The notes under the pieces: model-generated | Database searches by the model: none | What the model was told of the DNA's origin: nothing | Seen by the model: the letters and a program-made list of their open reading frames with translations, nothing else | In this document: one piece after another, positions 22,136-34,863 of the stretch | How positions within the stretch are numbered: position 1 is the stretch's first letter | Layout of the letters: the number at the start of each line of letters is the position of its first letter | Position numbers and translations under genes: made by a program | NCBI RefSeq assembly: GCF_042100115.1 | Contig: NC_091279.1 | Coordinates: 806,001 to 870,000, forward strand | DNA length: 64,000 bases | Reading direction: 5' to 3' | Origin: Alternaria dauci | Lineage: Eukaryota > Ascomycota > Dothideomycetes > Pleosporales > Pleosporaceae

Positions 22136-25100
22136 CTACTCCTCAGGCGCATCTGCACCCTCATCCATGACAACAGTCCGCCTCTTCTTTTTCTTCTTCT
22201 TGACTTTGCCTTCTGCCCCACCCTCGGCTGCGCCTTCAGCTACGTCTTCATCATTTCCTTCAGGTTTGACCTTCTTCTTCTTCTTTTTCTTGATAGGCGC
22301 TGTCTTTTCCTCATCGCCGACTTCGGCCCCCAGTGGTGGCGTCTCCTCAGCTGGCTCGTCTCCTTCCACAGCAACCTTTCTAACCTTTCTCTTCTTCTTC
22401 TTCTTGACAGCGACCTCTTCTTTGACGTGTAATCTCTCGCTTGCTCGCTGCATCTCAAGTCGTAATCGTTCAACTTCTTGGAGCGCTTTCTTCATTTCAG
22501 CCTCCTCTTGAGCTTTCCTTTCAATGTCGAGCTGTGTAAGCTTGCGATTCGATGTACCATCATCATCAAGGCTTAGTGCTGCGAGACCGGAGCTGTCTAC
22601 ATCCAGTAATGACTTCTTTGCTCTTCCTGGCTGCGGCCGAACAGTTTCATCTCCAGAAGCATCTGGTGCTGCAGGTCCAAGCGTCTCATCGCCCATGATA
22701 TCGACCCTCCGCACTGGTTTGCGCGGACTTCGAGAACGCGGTAGATGTTCAGAAGATGATCCCTTGCTGTCGAGATTGAGTTCCATGATCGGAATCGAAT
22801 CGATATCCAAGTCGTTGTCCTCTCTATTTCCATCACGGACAATCCTGCTGAGCGGTGTGACTGCCCCGCTGCCTTTGTCCGCTTCGGGGTCAATATAGAA
22901 TGGGTCGTCTTTGTAGCGTTCTTTCCTCTCTGCTTTCCGACGCGCAATGATATCGGCGTCCAGGTACTCGTCCTCGGCTGCGTTCTGGTATGATGTAGGT
23001 TCCTTGTGGGGAGCATCAAGACGATCTGCAGCCGGTGCAGCAACTGCAGGAGCTTCCGCATATGCCGCTGGCGGCTCCGAGTAGGCTGCATAGACATCAT
23101 CTTCCTCTGTTTCAAAACCTTCCGTGTCGGCTGTGTAGAGCAGATGCTGCAAATTGGGGTTGATAGGCGTGTCGAGGTCTAGGTCTTCCGGCAACGGAAC
23201 CTTGCGTTGAGCACCAGGAGCGACTGGATTCAGCTCCGCGCCAGAGAACAGCGCAGGTATAGCTTGTGTAAGTAACAGGGGTGGATCGGTAAATGCGTCT
23301 TGGTCCGCGCTAGCAGCAGTTCCAGATGCAGCCTCTGCAGCGAGACGCATAAGCTCGAGGTACTCAACCGCTCGTTCTTGAACTTCAAGACTAGGATGCG
23401 TAGAGAGTGGCTCCAGGAAGTGGATGATTCGAGCCATGAGTAGGGACATGAGTGTTTTGCGCTCCGGGGTCCATGACACCTGATCGTTTCCAGCCATGCT
23501 AGAGAAGACCTTGGGTATTGCTTGTAGGTACACAGCAAGGGTTCTCGAAGGTAGTTGAAGAGAAGAGGGGTGTAGCAGGGACGTCATAACCGGTTCTGGA
23601 CGAGTGAGATAGTTGGCGTATTCTCCTACAAGCCAACCAGCGTATTCCAGTACACCTTGACCGCCATTGCCGGATGCTGGGAACATTTGGTCTCTTCGAT
23701 CAATAAGTACGAGCGACTGTGCGGCATCTATGGCTTCCGATCGAACGCTCTTTACCCGTATAGCAACATTCTGCAGTTCATGTCCAATGCCACCACCGAT
23801 GTCATCAGAATATTCTACTTCTTCCTCCTCTTCCAGAACTGAGGATGCTTTTGTTGCGGGTGATACCCTGACAAGCTGGGTAAGGACGTCAATGTACCAT
23901 TCAAAATCGCTAATGTTGCTGTAAGTGTCGCGTGAGCACATGTCTAGTATTCTCTTGATGACGCTGATGCGGTAATCATCTGGCAGTGGCGGCGGTTGGT
24001 CAGATTTCTGTTCGTGCTGCGGCAGAGTCTCTTCTGCGTCGGAATCATCATCGCCGTAGGGCGTTATGCCAGCAAGTCTGGCCCGGTCGTTGCTGGGATT
24101 GCTCGCCGCTGTCGCAATGGGTGCATTCCGAAGCTGTCGCATTAATCGTCCCACAATGGCTGTAAGATTGTCTGGGTTGACCATACCAACCACCAAATCC
24201 AAAGCACGCATTCGTATCGAAATGTCCGGATCGTCGATGCATTCAAGGATGACATCCTGCTGCTGAGAAACCAAGTATGGATGTGATTTGACGATCTTCT
24301 CGAAGGCGAGTAATGCGACATATTTTACTGCAGATTGATGAGAAGCGGAACGTTGAAGAACAGTGTACATTAGCTTACGGTTTGCATCTCCTTCTATTAT
24401 CATCATGCCTCGTAGTTTGCCGACACATAGCTTTGCGACCTCGTCGCCTTCTGCGGTACCTTCTACGGCTTCTAGAATGCCACCCTGAATGATACCACTG
24501 ATACATTCATAAAGCAACGACATAGCAGACGTCTCCCGCATAATTTTGGTCAACGGAGGTAGCAATTTCTTGATAAGTCGAGGTTCTAATGGAGTCAATG
24601 TTGCAAACTACGTTTAGTTAGCTACAGCTTTTCTTGGTGTGACCTCAAGACTTACAAGTTTGATGAGCTTGATAGCCATCCAATTATTTCCCCCTTCTAC
24701 AAGGAGATCAAACAATCTCGGTGCCAGCGGTAGGAAGTCTTGAGGTCTCCTCCATCCCAGCTCGCAGACGACGTTTACGATGGCGGCTGTGACGCTCGCA
24801 TCCTCGTTGTCATCTAGCAAGCGCTCCTTGATCTTAGGCCACGCAGGTCGTAGCGTCTCTGGATACACAAGCGCCAGCCGGTAGAGCGTCACCACTGTCT
24901 TCTTCCGGACCATTGCATGCGAGTGCGTCAATCGCGGTATCAGGTCGGAGAGAACGGAATTGGCCATGCTCGGGTTTATGACGTGCGGTATGGCTCCGAG
25001 TGGGAGCGCGATGTATTGTGGACTCGAACTCATGATGTCCTTTTTGAGTTGGTTTTCTGCGAGTACCAGGACCTCTGTATCTCGTCGGAAGCTCTGTACT

Positions 25101-25415
25101 GCAGCCAAGTATCCTGTGCGCTTCTGCTTGAACTTTGAGCTCGACATGACTTCGAGGACGTTGAAGCTGGCCCAAGACATGTCGTGGCCGAACATCTCCA
25201 GGTACGTGAGCTTCATGAGCGCCGTGGCCTTGAGGTCCATGTCGTTTGTCCTTATTTCCTTGCGACATTCTTTTATGCTCTCGGCGATGTATTCGCGCTC
25301 GCTGCCTTTGTGGTTTCGGAGGCCCCGAATGAGGTCGAAGAGGGATTTCTCAAACCTGCCAGGTGGTTAGTCATTGGGCGATGTAGGCCGGAAAGCCCTA
25401 GAGTGAGCTATACAT
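22136..25415 (-). CDS. APL5: AP-3 complex subunit delta (Apl5)
   Basis: Three exons: 25414-25415 (AT of the start codon), 24656-25355 and 22136-24607, giving 1057 residues. Introns are 58 and 48 bases; both have branch-like CTAAC motifs. The large adaptin trunk starts at FEKSLFDLIRGLRNHKGSE and continues with HEAT-like helices (MKLTYLEMFGHDMSWASFNV, LYECISGII, YVALLAFEKIVKSHP, EYAGWLVGEYANYL). The C-terminal third is a hinge rich in Asp/Glu/Pro, then Lys clusters (KKKKKRKVRKVA and similar), as in other fungal delta subunits. AP-3 sorts cargo from the Golgi or endosomes directly to the vacuole. If the tiny first exon were missed, the first ATG would be in NDMDL and about 38 conserved residues would be lost. 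Divergent from EMC2, with about 400 bases between. Confidence 0.93.
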
Positions 25416-25819
25416 GTTGGGTGTCGCTCAGGCAGCGTCGCGCAGCCGTGTGTGTGGGTACGAAAGCGCGCGTGGAGGGGCAGATGGGCGGCGTGAGGGT
25501 GAAGGTGGTGGTGGGCCACTAGGCATCGTCATTGGGATGCGGTCGTCATGGAGCAGGGCAGGCAGATGTTTGGCGACGTTGGACTCGGGCTGTATGCACT
25601 CGTCTCTCGAGAGAAAGCAAATGCTACGAGTGTCAACAGGGTTGACGTGCACTTGGTCGATTCCAGATGGGGTGGAGACTACCGAACGCCCGCTAGTTTC
25701 GCCGGCGGAAGCTTGGGACAACATCCCCAACGGCTTACCTAACTCCACATGCTGCTCCAGACACTCTGTCGCCATTGACACGCACTCGACACCCGTCCTC
25801 GACGCACACAATCGCCAAG
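25416..25819. promoter_or_regulatory. shared divergent promoter region
   Basis: About 400 bases between the AP-3 delta start (minus) and the EMC2 start (plus). Both genes serve the secretory pathway. Long open frames crossing this stretch on both strands look like chance extensions. No specific factor site is claimed. Confidence 0.35.
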
Positions 25820-26849
25820 ATGACACAAGCCAATCTCCTCTCTCCGCCGGCGCAAATACCGCCCCCCACTGCCCTTGCGCTGTCACAAAAGGCCCCTCTC
25901 GTCCTCGCTACAACACCAACGTCGAGCCTCCCATGGCCCCTCTCCCTCCTCTTCTCGCGCGAGACGCCCGAGACATGGACTATTCACGAGAACCTCTTCC
26001 TCTCCACACTCCGCACGGGCGACGAGAATGCCGCTCTGTCAATTCTGCAGCGGCTCGAGGCCCGATTCGGCGACCACAACGAGCGCATCATTACACTGCG
26101 CGGCATCTACAACGAGGCCACGTCCAAGTCAGACGCAGATCTGGAAAAGGTCTTCGAGGCCTATGAAAAGATCCTCCGCGACGATCCCACCAACATGAGT
26201 ATCAGGAAGCGGAGGGTGGCTGTGCTCAAGGCGCTGGGCAGGACTAGCGATGCCATTACCGCCGTCACAGTGCTACTGCAGTACAGCCCGACGGATGCCG
26301 AGGCATGGGCCGAGGCGAGCGAACTGTATGCAAGCCAGGCAGCTTGGGGGCAAGCGATATACTGCGCCGAAGAAGTCCTGCTCATCACACCCAACGCATG
26401 GAGTGTGAGTGCCGCGCTGCCCCGAGCATGATGAATGTACACTAATCGACTTCCAGGCACACGCACACATTGCCACACTACACTATCTCTCTACAGCCTC
26501 CAACAACCCGCCCAGCCTCAGCTCTCTTGCCCTATCACTAAAGCACTTCTGCCGCTCCGTGGAGCTTAACGACGGATACCTACGTGGCTACTACGGCCTC
26601 AAGCTCCTCACCTCAAAGCTCAACAACGCACTCTCCGATTCGACATCCAAACGCAGCGCACAAGAAGACGACGACATCCCCGTCCCGAATGCCCAGACCG
26701 TCAAGAAGCTAGAAGAGATTGCTACAAACAAGCTCGCCGAGATCATAAGACTATACAAGTCAGGAAAGAAGGCCTGGCAAGGCTACGACGAGGCGGAGAT
26801 TATTGCCGCGCGGGAGCTGCTGGACAGGGACGGCAAGGCTGAGCGGTAA
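25820..26849 (+). CDS. EMC2: ER membrane protein complex subunit 2 (EMC2, TPR)
   Basis: Two exons, 25820-26404 and 26457-26849, 325 residues; the 52-base intron has a CTAATCGAC branch region. The product carries tetratricopeptide helices (YEKILRDDPTNMSIRKRRVA, DAEAWAEASELYASQAAWGQ, AIYCAEEVLLITP, LNDGYLRGYYGLKLL). EMC2 is the cytosolic scaffold of the ER membrane complex, which inserts tail-anchored and multi-pass membrane proteins. An in-frame ATG 45 bases upstream (25775) would add 15 residues; ATG 25820 was chosen because the upstream segment resembles leader sequence. Length is close to the usual 300 residues. Confidence 0.9.
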
Positions 26850-27673
26850 AGACTCTATCTACGGCGAGTGACCGCAGGTCATGACATGGCGGCGTTTTGG
26901 GCGTCTCTGGTGTAGACACATGGAGGCATATCTGGACAAATGTTCCAGTACAGCTGCTAGATACCATTCCAAGTGACCTATTAATCATCAATCATCATAA
27001 TGCAAACATCAAGAACGTTTGTGCAATGCGCAGAGCAAATTGGTTGGAGTGAAGATTGTGATGCAGACGTTTGTAAAGGGTATATATATGTATCCATATT
27101 ATTATTATAAGAGGATCTGATCCTCTCATTGCCCTTCCCATCTCCATGCCGCCCATTCCGTTCCACCGTCAACCACAAGACCCAACACCGAACCCTATCA
27201 TGCAACAAACAAAAAACAGATGGCTCGTTTGCAATCTACCCCAAGCCACAAATGCCCTAATGTGGGTATATTTCCCGATCGATGCAAGATAGCGTTCAAG
27301 GTAACCGAGACGAGAAGAAAGGAACAAGAATAAAGTATGAGCGCGCCTAAACTTGCAACATGTATGCTTTCCCTTATCAAACAACGCAGATGGTACTCTC
27401 TTAGTTTTGACCAAAATAAACAAGAAAACGCCGCCGGTAGATGCAAAAAAAAAAATACAAGAATCTCGGCCATGGGCCACTTAAATCGCTTCCATACATC
27501 TTCAAGAAAATTTGTGGGGGAATGAAAAATTATCGGGACTCGTTTCTTCTTTCTTTTCCCTTGAACAATGAAATCCGTGTCACGGCGTTTCTAAGTAATG
27601 CGCTTGTTGTGGCCATGAGAGAAGAGGTTTGCGTATGCGTCTTATGAGCGTTGCGAATGTGCGTGAAAGACAT
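26850..27673. other. convergent 3' intergenic region
   Basis: About 820 bases between the EMC2 stop and the stop of the disordered protein. It is AT-richer than its flanks and has TATATATG and ATTATTATTAT stretches near 27080-27110 and an A-run at 27442-27455, consistent with 3' UTR and polyadenylation signals. No gene seen. Confidence 0.4.
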
Positions 27674-30558
27674 CTAGAGGTTGAGACCGCGAGTAAGGTC
27701 TTCCAGGCCTGAGCTGGTGTTCTCCTTGCCCTTTGATTTGTTCTTGCGTGCCGCCATCTTGCCCCAATCTTCGTCGGCATCGTCTGTCTGGGCTGCGTTC
27801 ATCTGTGGTCCTGGACTGCCCTTCTTCAGAATGCCCTTGATGGTGCTCGTCCGGGTCTGGTTAACGCCGCCCGGGGCTTGAAGCGTCATGGACGTTCCAT
27901 TGGAGACGGCATCGGACTGGTTGACGACGGGACGGTACCTAGCGGACAACCCAATGTTAGAACGCTCGGATGGTGCGATGGAGGGAGTGTACCCTGGATG
28001 CGGGCCCATGAGCGACATGGAGCGCTGCTGTTGTTGGTTCCCGTTGGCCGACATGAATGACGTTGGTCGATTTTGCCCGTTTGGTACATTTAGGAAGCCT
28101 GCGCCGCCCATTGTGCTGCCCATAGTACTACCCGCGTAACCATTGTTAGGCATTGCCATTGACATCCTTGGGTCTTGTTGTTGGGGTTGCTGCTGCATCA
28201 TCTGCAGCTGCATTTGCTGCATGGCGATCATCTGCTGCATTTGTTGCATCTGCTGCATGTACTCGTTCCCTTGCTGCATTGGGTACCCCATCTGACCCAT
28301 GCCCATGCCCATGCCCATGCCCATACCCATACCCATTCCCTGCATCGGCATTGGCATTGGCATCTGCATTTGCCCACCCATCATGGGGTTCATCATGGGG
28401 TTCAAGCCGCCCATGCCATTCATCATGGGCATTTGCGGACCGCGCGTCGAGCTCTGCATTTGGCCGTTCGCGTTCATCTGCTGGCCGAGAACACCAGTGA
28501 AAGGCCCACCCTGTGGCTTTTTCGCGGAAGCACCGCCCATGTACTTCTGCTTGCTCATATCTCGCATCTGGATCTGATCCACGAGGGAGGGCTGCGACAT
28601 ACCAGCATCCTGGTACATCATGCTAGGGCCCATGCCCATGTCTCCGGCAACAGAACCGCCTGCGACTGATCCAGGACCACGCGCAAAACCATTGAAGCCC
28701 ATAGACTCCCGGTTGGTCGGCCGAACCAAACCTCCTCCAATGAAAGAGTTGTACGGGTCTTGGGGCAAATGTCTCGCGAAGGCCGGCAGATTTGCTTGGG
28801 AAACACCGCGTTGGCTCAAAGCACCCGCAGAGGCTGGACGATCGGGTATATACGAGGGCATAGAGTTTGTTGGCTGGCTGGGAAACCTGTTACGAGTCTG
28901 ACTTGGAAAGCCATGTTGGGCCAGAATACCCAGCGGCACATCCTCATCTTCCCATTCTTCGGCTTTCAACGATGTTTCGGATGGGAATCCCATGTGATCT
29001 GCTCCCGGATCTGTGGGAGCTCCAGGGGCTGTAGTCGAGCGTCGCATAGCCTCGCGGGCAAAGTGCATTTGCTGATTCTTACGCCGTATGAGTTCCTCTT
29101 CCTCGCGTCTTTTGATAGCGTCCTCCTCATCCTCGTAATCTTCGTCATCTGAGCTTTCCTCTGGAGGAGGTTGGTTCATCTGTCTCTTTTGGTATTCTCG
29201 AAACTCGGCTTGCGACATCACACGCCTCCCGTCCGCTGTAGTAATCGTCGGTGCAGCGTTGCCGTTGGAAGGCAGAGCTGCAGACTTCTTTGCTGTCGGG
29301 ACTTGTGGCTTAGGGGCAGGCTTCGAGGGTGCGAACAAGTCATCTTCCTCAGCATTATTGTAAGGAGAGGCACTCGTTGCGAGAGAAGCTTTTGGTGTTG
29401 TGTTGGTAGTGGTGCTCGTAGCCGTGGCGGATCGGGAAGAATAGGGGGTCTGGTAGGAGTTGGCAGACGATGAAGAGGTAGAGTTGGGTTGTTGTTCAGG
29501 CGAGCTTTCACGGTACGACTTTCGATCTGTGTATGATTTGCGTACAAACTGAGCGTCGGTGTCTTCGAAAGTAGACGACGGCTGGAAGGTAGGGCTTTCT
29601 GAGGCGACGGGCGCATATGAGGAGTACTTGTGGGGAGGAGGGGGTGGGGGCGGCGAGTCATTGTCGGAGTTTGGAGAAGCCATGAGGTTGTCGGCGGAGT
29701 TGCGGCTGTCCCAACTCTTCAGCGGCGCTTCGATACCAGATGGTGGTGGTATCTTAATAGGTTCTGCCTGGAACGTGCGCTTTTCCGAAAGGAGTGAGCG
29801 TCCCGCAGCTTCTCGTGGTACTTCGGGAGATTCCTTGCGGCTTAGATGACTGAACATGTCGTCTTCAAAGCCGCCGAAGGTGAGATCCGCTTCGAGCTTC
29901 GGCGGAACTGCTGTGCTCGCGTAGCTCGATGTGGTCATAGCCCGATTTCTGCCACTCCACCCTGACCCTGACAGATCCTTGTATGATGACACGCCAGAGC
30001 TCGACTTGGGTACTGAGGGTAAGTTCTTGCGAAGGGCGCTTACCGACGACGGGGCAGGAGAGCTGTTGTGGTGGGAAACCGTCGGTCGGGGTATATTTGT
30101 GAAAAGGTTGTCGTCGGAGCTGGTGTCTGTGGAAGAAGGAAGTGTAGAGGTCGAGCCATGCTGGCCATTGGCGTAGGGTCTCGAATTGGAAAATTGAGTC
30201 CCACTGCTTGACTTGCTGTCGCTAATTAAAGGGTCAGTCCGGCCGACGCTATGACTAGCGGATACGAAGCTTACCGTTTGGAAGATCCTGGAGACTCATC
30301 GTCTACCGACTGGTTGCGGTTCTTGTTGCCAGCACTGCTAAAGCCACTGAAGCGCGGAAACTTTGATGACCTGTCTTTTTCCTGAGTCTTGCGCTGCTCT
30401 TTTGCTTTTTCCACCTCCGTCTTGCTCAGCACCCGGAACCCCCCAGAATCAGTGGGCGCCGTTACAGTCTCGGGACTTGTTGCGATATCGACCTCCTCGA
30501 ATGCATTGCCCTGAGACTTGCGGCGGGCGGTGAATATCCCTAGGCCTGGCTTGCCCAT
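27674..30558 (-). CDS. large disordered Met/Gln/Gly-rich protein, function unknown
   Basis: Two exons, 30275-30558 and 27674-30221, joined by a 53-base intron; 943 residues. The N-terminus (MGKPGLGIFTARRKSQGN) is followed by a basic segment and long Ser/Thr/Pro-rich disorder. A more conserved-looking middle has GRRVMSQAEFREYQKRQMNQ, an acidic run (ESSDDEDYEDEEDA), a charged helix (KRREEEELIRRKNQQMHFA) and EDVPLGILAQHGFP. Next come a Met-Gly dipeptide run encoded by a hexanucleotide repeat, then Gln/Met-rich tracts typical of prion-like or condensate-forming proteins. The C-terminus is basic (KMAARKNKSKGKEN). I do not recognise the family. The charged helix plus low complexity suggests a scaffold, but that is a guess. 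Confidence 0.75.
28296..28339. repeat. CCCATG/CCCATA hexanucleotide repeat in coding sequence
   Basis: About seven tandem copies of CCCAT(G/A), which on the coding strand give alternating Gly-Met residues inside the disordered protein. Copy changes keep the reading frame. Flanking sequence (28180-28295) is rich in TGCTGCAT and TGCTG units encoding Met/Gln. Confidence 0.85.
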
Positions 30559-33500
30559 GTTGCGGAATCTGTTCGTTGCTGTTGTGGTTGTTTTTTTGGG
30601 GTGGATGCAGCGACCGATGCCTTGAGCGGCCTATTATGATATTATTGGCAGTATCATGTACACCAAGACGTGTGTGCGATGCGCGGCGGTGGTGGTGGTC
30701 AAGGAAAGAGCGATCGGGGGGCGCGGTCACAAAGAAGCCGGACGTGCGACAAGTAGAGAAGGAATGGATGAGACAGTCTAGATGTCAAGAATTAGCTCTG
30801 CTCTACGTGCAATTGGCGGTGCAGCGTGTTGGTGTCGTGGCGTTGAGAGATGATGATGTGAGCGGGCGCGGGCGCTGCGAGAGCTGAGTCGGGAGAGTCG
30901 TTGATGGGCAACTTCGTATTACCGCGTTTCAACGTCAGGGCCGTGTCGATCTAGCCGCGTGTTGATATTATTATGCGCTGTGAGTGATGCTCTGCCAATA
31001 CACAGGTGGCAGGAAGTCTTGTCGTGGCAACTTCCGCCTCTGCCTTTTTGCAGCGCATCGCCCGGCCCACTTGCTGATGTCGAGTGCGGCGTCGTTGGAT
31101 CCTTCCGAGGCCCGGCATGGGCGTGGGTTGGGATGGGTGTGTGACTTACCAGACACGAGGCGGGTAGCAGCAGCAGCAGCACCTGTTCAACGAGCGACAA
31201 TGTCTAATTGCAGACGGCGGAGATAGCGATGATGTAGTTTGCGTGCACGCGCGGAGAAAACGGCTGGACGATGAACGAGTATAAGGGCGCGCACGGATGG
31301 CACAAAGCCATAGTAAGGAGTGCGCCGTCCGATCACCTTCACTCAACTGCCCTCTCGCTCGGCCGGGCCTGCATCTACCTAGGTACCGAACCAATGGCAT
31401 CCTCCCGCAGTGGGTATAGCGTAAAATCGAACGGCCATTAGCTGCCTTGTTGGGGTTTACCATGTACAATCCAGTCTTGACAGCCCATCGACATTTGTCC
31501 ATGGCTTACTCAACTCTGGTACCGCTTATGCTGTCTTCTACGTCGCTGCCACAGTTGCGTGCAGCTTCAGACGTATGCCCTACAGCTTGTACCCAAAGGC
31601 CGCAAACTGCTGGTCGAGGATTGGTACAGTAGTGTAGCCTCCTAGTCCGACCACCATCCATGTCCGGGACCCTCATGCCAAAATTAGACGGCTGGGCTAA
31701 GAGAAATCATCAACGATGGTCTCTCCAGGGACGCACGCTCTCTCTTCGCTACCTGATAACAACGACTGATCGACGTTATTGACGCGCAGCCAGGCCGACG
31801 TCGTCATCGTCCCTCTTGCAAGTCCTCGTTGCGGCGCCTGATGTTTCGGCCTTGGACAGAAGAGACCCTTCGTATTACACTGCTCCACAGCATAACGGAC
31901 TCTTACCGTCCATGCCCGCGGTCGGCGCGATACCGTCAAGCCAAAATTATGGGTAGCCCGTATCTGCCTAGCGGCTGCTCTGTGTAGACACACCGTGGAA
32001 GCTTGAATGGCTATGAGTCGAGCCACACCAGGGCCTTCGCTGCTTGTGATTGCTGCAAGCCAGGGTATGTGCTTCTCCATTCAGCCTGGAGACTCCGAGA
32101 TGACACTTCTGCCAGACGCTTCGCCGCCCGGGCACTTTTCTTGCTCGTGCCTAACATGCAGCCGCCTGCATATTCGCGACCCGGTGCGAAAACATTGCCC
32201 AAGCCCGGCGCGCTTGTCGCAACCCTTGCTAGATACCCGTCTTAATAATGTCTAGCTAAGAGAAGAAAGCCTGTTTAGACTTCAAGGTCGCCTCGCGCAA
32301 TGTGTGGTTGGGCGCACAAATTGCTTTGGATGATTTTGCTCCCAGATCGATTTCAGGAGGCTGCCGGTGGCTTGCCAATGCTGCCATGATGAGAGCACAG
32401 ACACTGCCTCGGGCAGGCCGCTACTAGGTATTTCTCCTTGTGGCTACACGCATGCAAGCCAATACCAACCTCGCTGCTCTGAAGCAGAGCAGCAGTTCGT
32501 GACTGTGACTTTCCTCGGCCGCAAATCAAAGAGCGTCATGATTACCTCTACGTTGTCGTCGTTTCGCAAGGCAAAGCACTCCGAGCTGCTTCTGGCACCT
32601 GTAACATGCCTTGTCGAGAGGGGTTTCTTGTTCTACAATTCGCTGCGCTTCAGCACTTGCATGGGCTGAACGCGGCTCGCCAGCCTCCCGGGCGCTCGCT
32701 GTTGGCTGCAACCTGAAGTCGGGTGCAATGCAGCGCTGCAGCATTACTGCGGGACATGACGCCGTCTCTGTTAGCTCTCCCGCCCCTCCTTGATTCCAAC
32801 CTCTCGTCTGCTTCACTCCTAACGTTCTGTCCACCCCGCCTGCGAACGCGTAATCGTGTACGGGAGATCTGGGGGGTTGGCCAACTAGCCTCACCCTACG
32901 TGCGTCTCAACACATGGCAGGCGTTCGATCGATCCGCGCTCGGCTCCTGGAGATCAGCCGAACCAAATTGGTTGGCATTCGCTTACTTTGCAAGACTTTT
33001 CAGCTGATGATAATGCTTTTCAATCGCTACACTGAGCTTTCATTGTCCGGTCCTTTGCGACTGATCATGTGAGATCAGTCGCAATCAGAACCATCCGGCT
33101 TTTCCAATTTCGCTTCCTTCGCTCGATTATCACAACTCCTAGTCTTAAAATCCTCAACGCCAAGGCGCTGCAGCCGGACTTTAGACGGCCCAAAGAAGGA
33201 ACTTCGGCGACACCGTTGCAGGAGCACCATTCTCGATATTCTCCTACTCTGAGCGCGTCATTTCTGCAGCGAGCTTCGGACATTTTGCTTCTTTGCTGTC
33301 TGCTATGCTATACTTGCTTTGCTCCCGGTCTCTGGCCTGTCACTATCCACATGGCCACATGTGAGGACAGGAATACGATGCCCATGCAGCTGGTGTTTCT
33401 TCGTCTGGTCGTAGTGCTTCCAAACGTTGTATGCCCAAGCTAAGATGATAGTCGCATCTGACAGTGCTTGTGAATGCTGCGGTCAGCATGTAAGTAAAAA

Positions 33501-34863
33501 GCCAACAACACCCTTTTGTGTTCTGCCCTGGTGGGCTCAGACACCGCGCCCGTGTCGATGCGGCACTGATCGCATCTGTGGTGAGGTGGGTTTGACGCGG
33601 GGTAATGCTAGGACTTCAGTTGCCGTTACGTCAATCGAGATCAACAGGTAGGCCCAGGTTTCCCATAGACGCGTGAGTAGCAGTAGTCGAGGAAGAGGAG
33701 CACCGGAAGCATTGGAGAACAACATGTCGGGGGAAAGTAGCCGTCAAAAGAAAGAGGTACGCTACCACAGGATGCAGCTTCCCAAATCTTCTTCAACCAG
33801 GCAGTCGCGGGCTCACCGAGGCACGTGGACGACCAATAGGGGTCCAATGACGCAACTGTACAAACGGAAAGAACGCTCGCTTCACCCTCAGTATTGGCTC
33901 CCAGCACACGGCCCGCTCTCTCTCTCTCTCTGGTCTGCAATTGCTTCTCCCTCGCCTACCAGCCGAATCCCCACTTTCCCGGACCATCTGACGACTTTCT
34001 CCCTACATCGGCGGCAGTACTAGCAATCAGATGTCAGCAGACACGTACGAAAAAACAAATGTCACTCCGATCCCCGCACGACATGGCGACTGACTTTCTC
34101 GAGCTTCCCCTTGGCTTTGGCAATCAGATGTACCATGCTCTGCAGTAGCATACCCCTTGTATTAGCGCGTCCGGTGACAATGACTATGATGTCACTTATG
34201 GCATACCGTGGATACTTTCAAGAGCTACAAGCAGAATTGAGTTAACAAAGTCACTGCATTGCCTTCGTGTTGTAGCCCCTCGCTAGCTGGGCTTGCCAAA
34301 CAGTGTTGCGTTGGCGCAATCAAGAGACGAAGCATGTCAGTGATGATTGCTGTCACAGAACGGATCACCCAAGAGGACGGGAACGAGCCGATCACCAACT
34401 TAATCGTCTCTAGCTCAACTTCACCAAGCTAGTCGCGAGGTTTGTCAGACATTCAAAGAAACGGCGATTATACGAGGATGTATGCATTGCGTGAGTGGGT
34501 AACATTCAGTACGGTCTTTTCTGCCTGTGGCATTTCAATTGCCGCTACACTATCACACGACGGATGGGGCCATTCAATTCTTCAATTCCCCCACCTCATG
34601 AGAGTACGATATATACCATTTCCATAACATCCCCTCTCCATATAATTTGGAAAATGAGTGTATATTATGCTCATGCATGAATCGCCAACTGCCGAACTTG
34701 GGGTAGGTTAATATCTTTCATGAGTCCTATTGGCTGAAGAGAAGGCCCCATCTTTCAGAGACATAGTATTGAACCTCTGGCGATACTGATAACATGCGTG
34801 AATTCTCCATTCTGAGTGGGTTGGGAAGGAACTGTTTGGCGTCAACGTCCATCACTCACAAAA
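30559..34863. other. 4.3 kb gene-poor region
   Basis: The longest stretch without a gene here. Open frames on both strands stay below about 130 codons, are antisense to each other and carry no known motif. GC content looks similar to the rest, so this is not an obvious AT-rich, mutated transposon. Simple repeats are a CAG run at about 31161-31175 and a CT run at about 33917-33932. I found no tRNA, 5S rRNA or transposase/reverse-transcriptase motif. It may hold long promoters, non-coding RNA or a decayed element. Confidence 0.45.
33917..33932. repeat. short CT-rich run
   Basis: About eight CT dinucleotides in a pyrimidine-rich tract in the gene-poor region. It is a simple repeat with no visible gene beside it. 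Confidence 0.6.

Noticed and set aside
27882..28669. Long plus-strand frames opposite the disordered protein
   Set aside because: They arise from the antisense of repetitive Met/Gln codons and consist of His/Leu or Ala/Ser runs.
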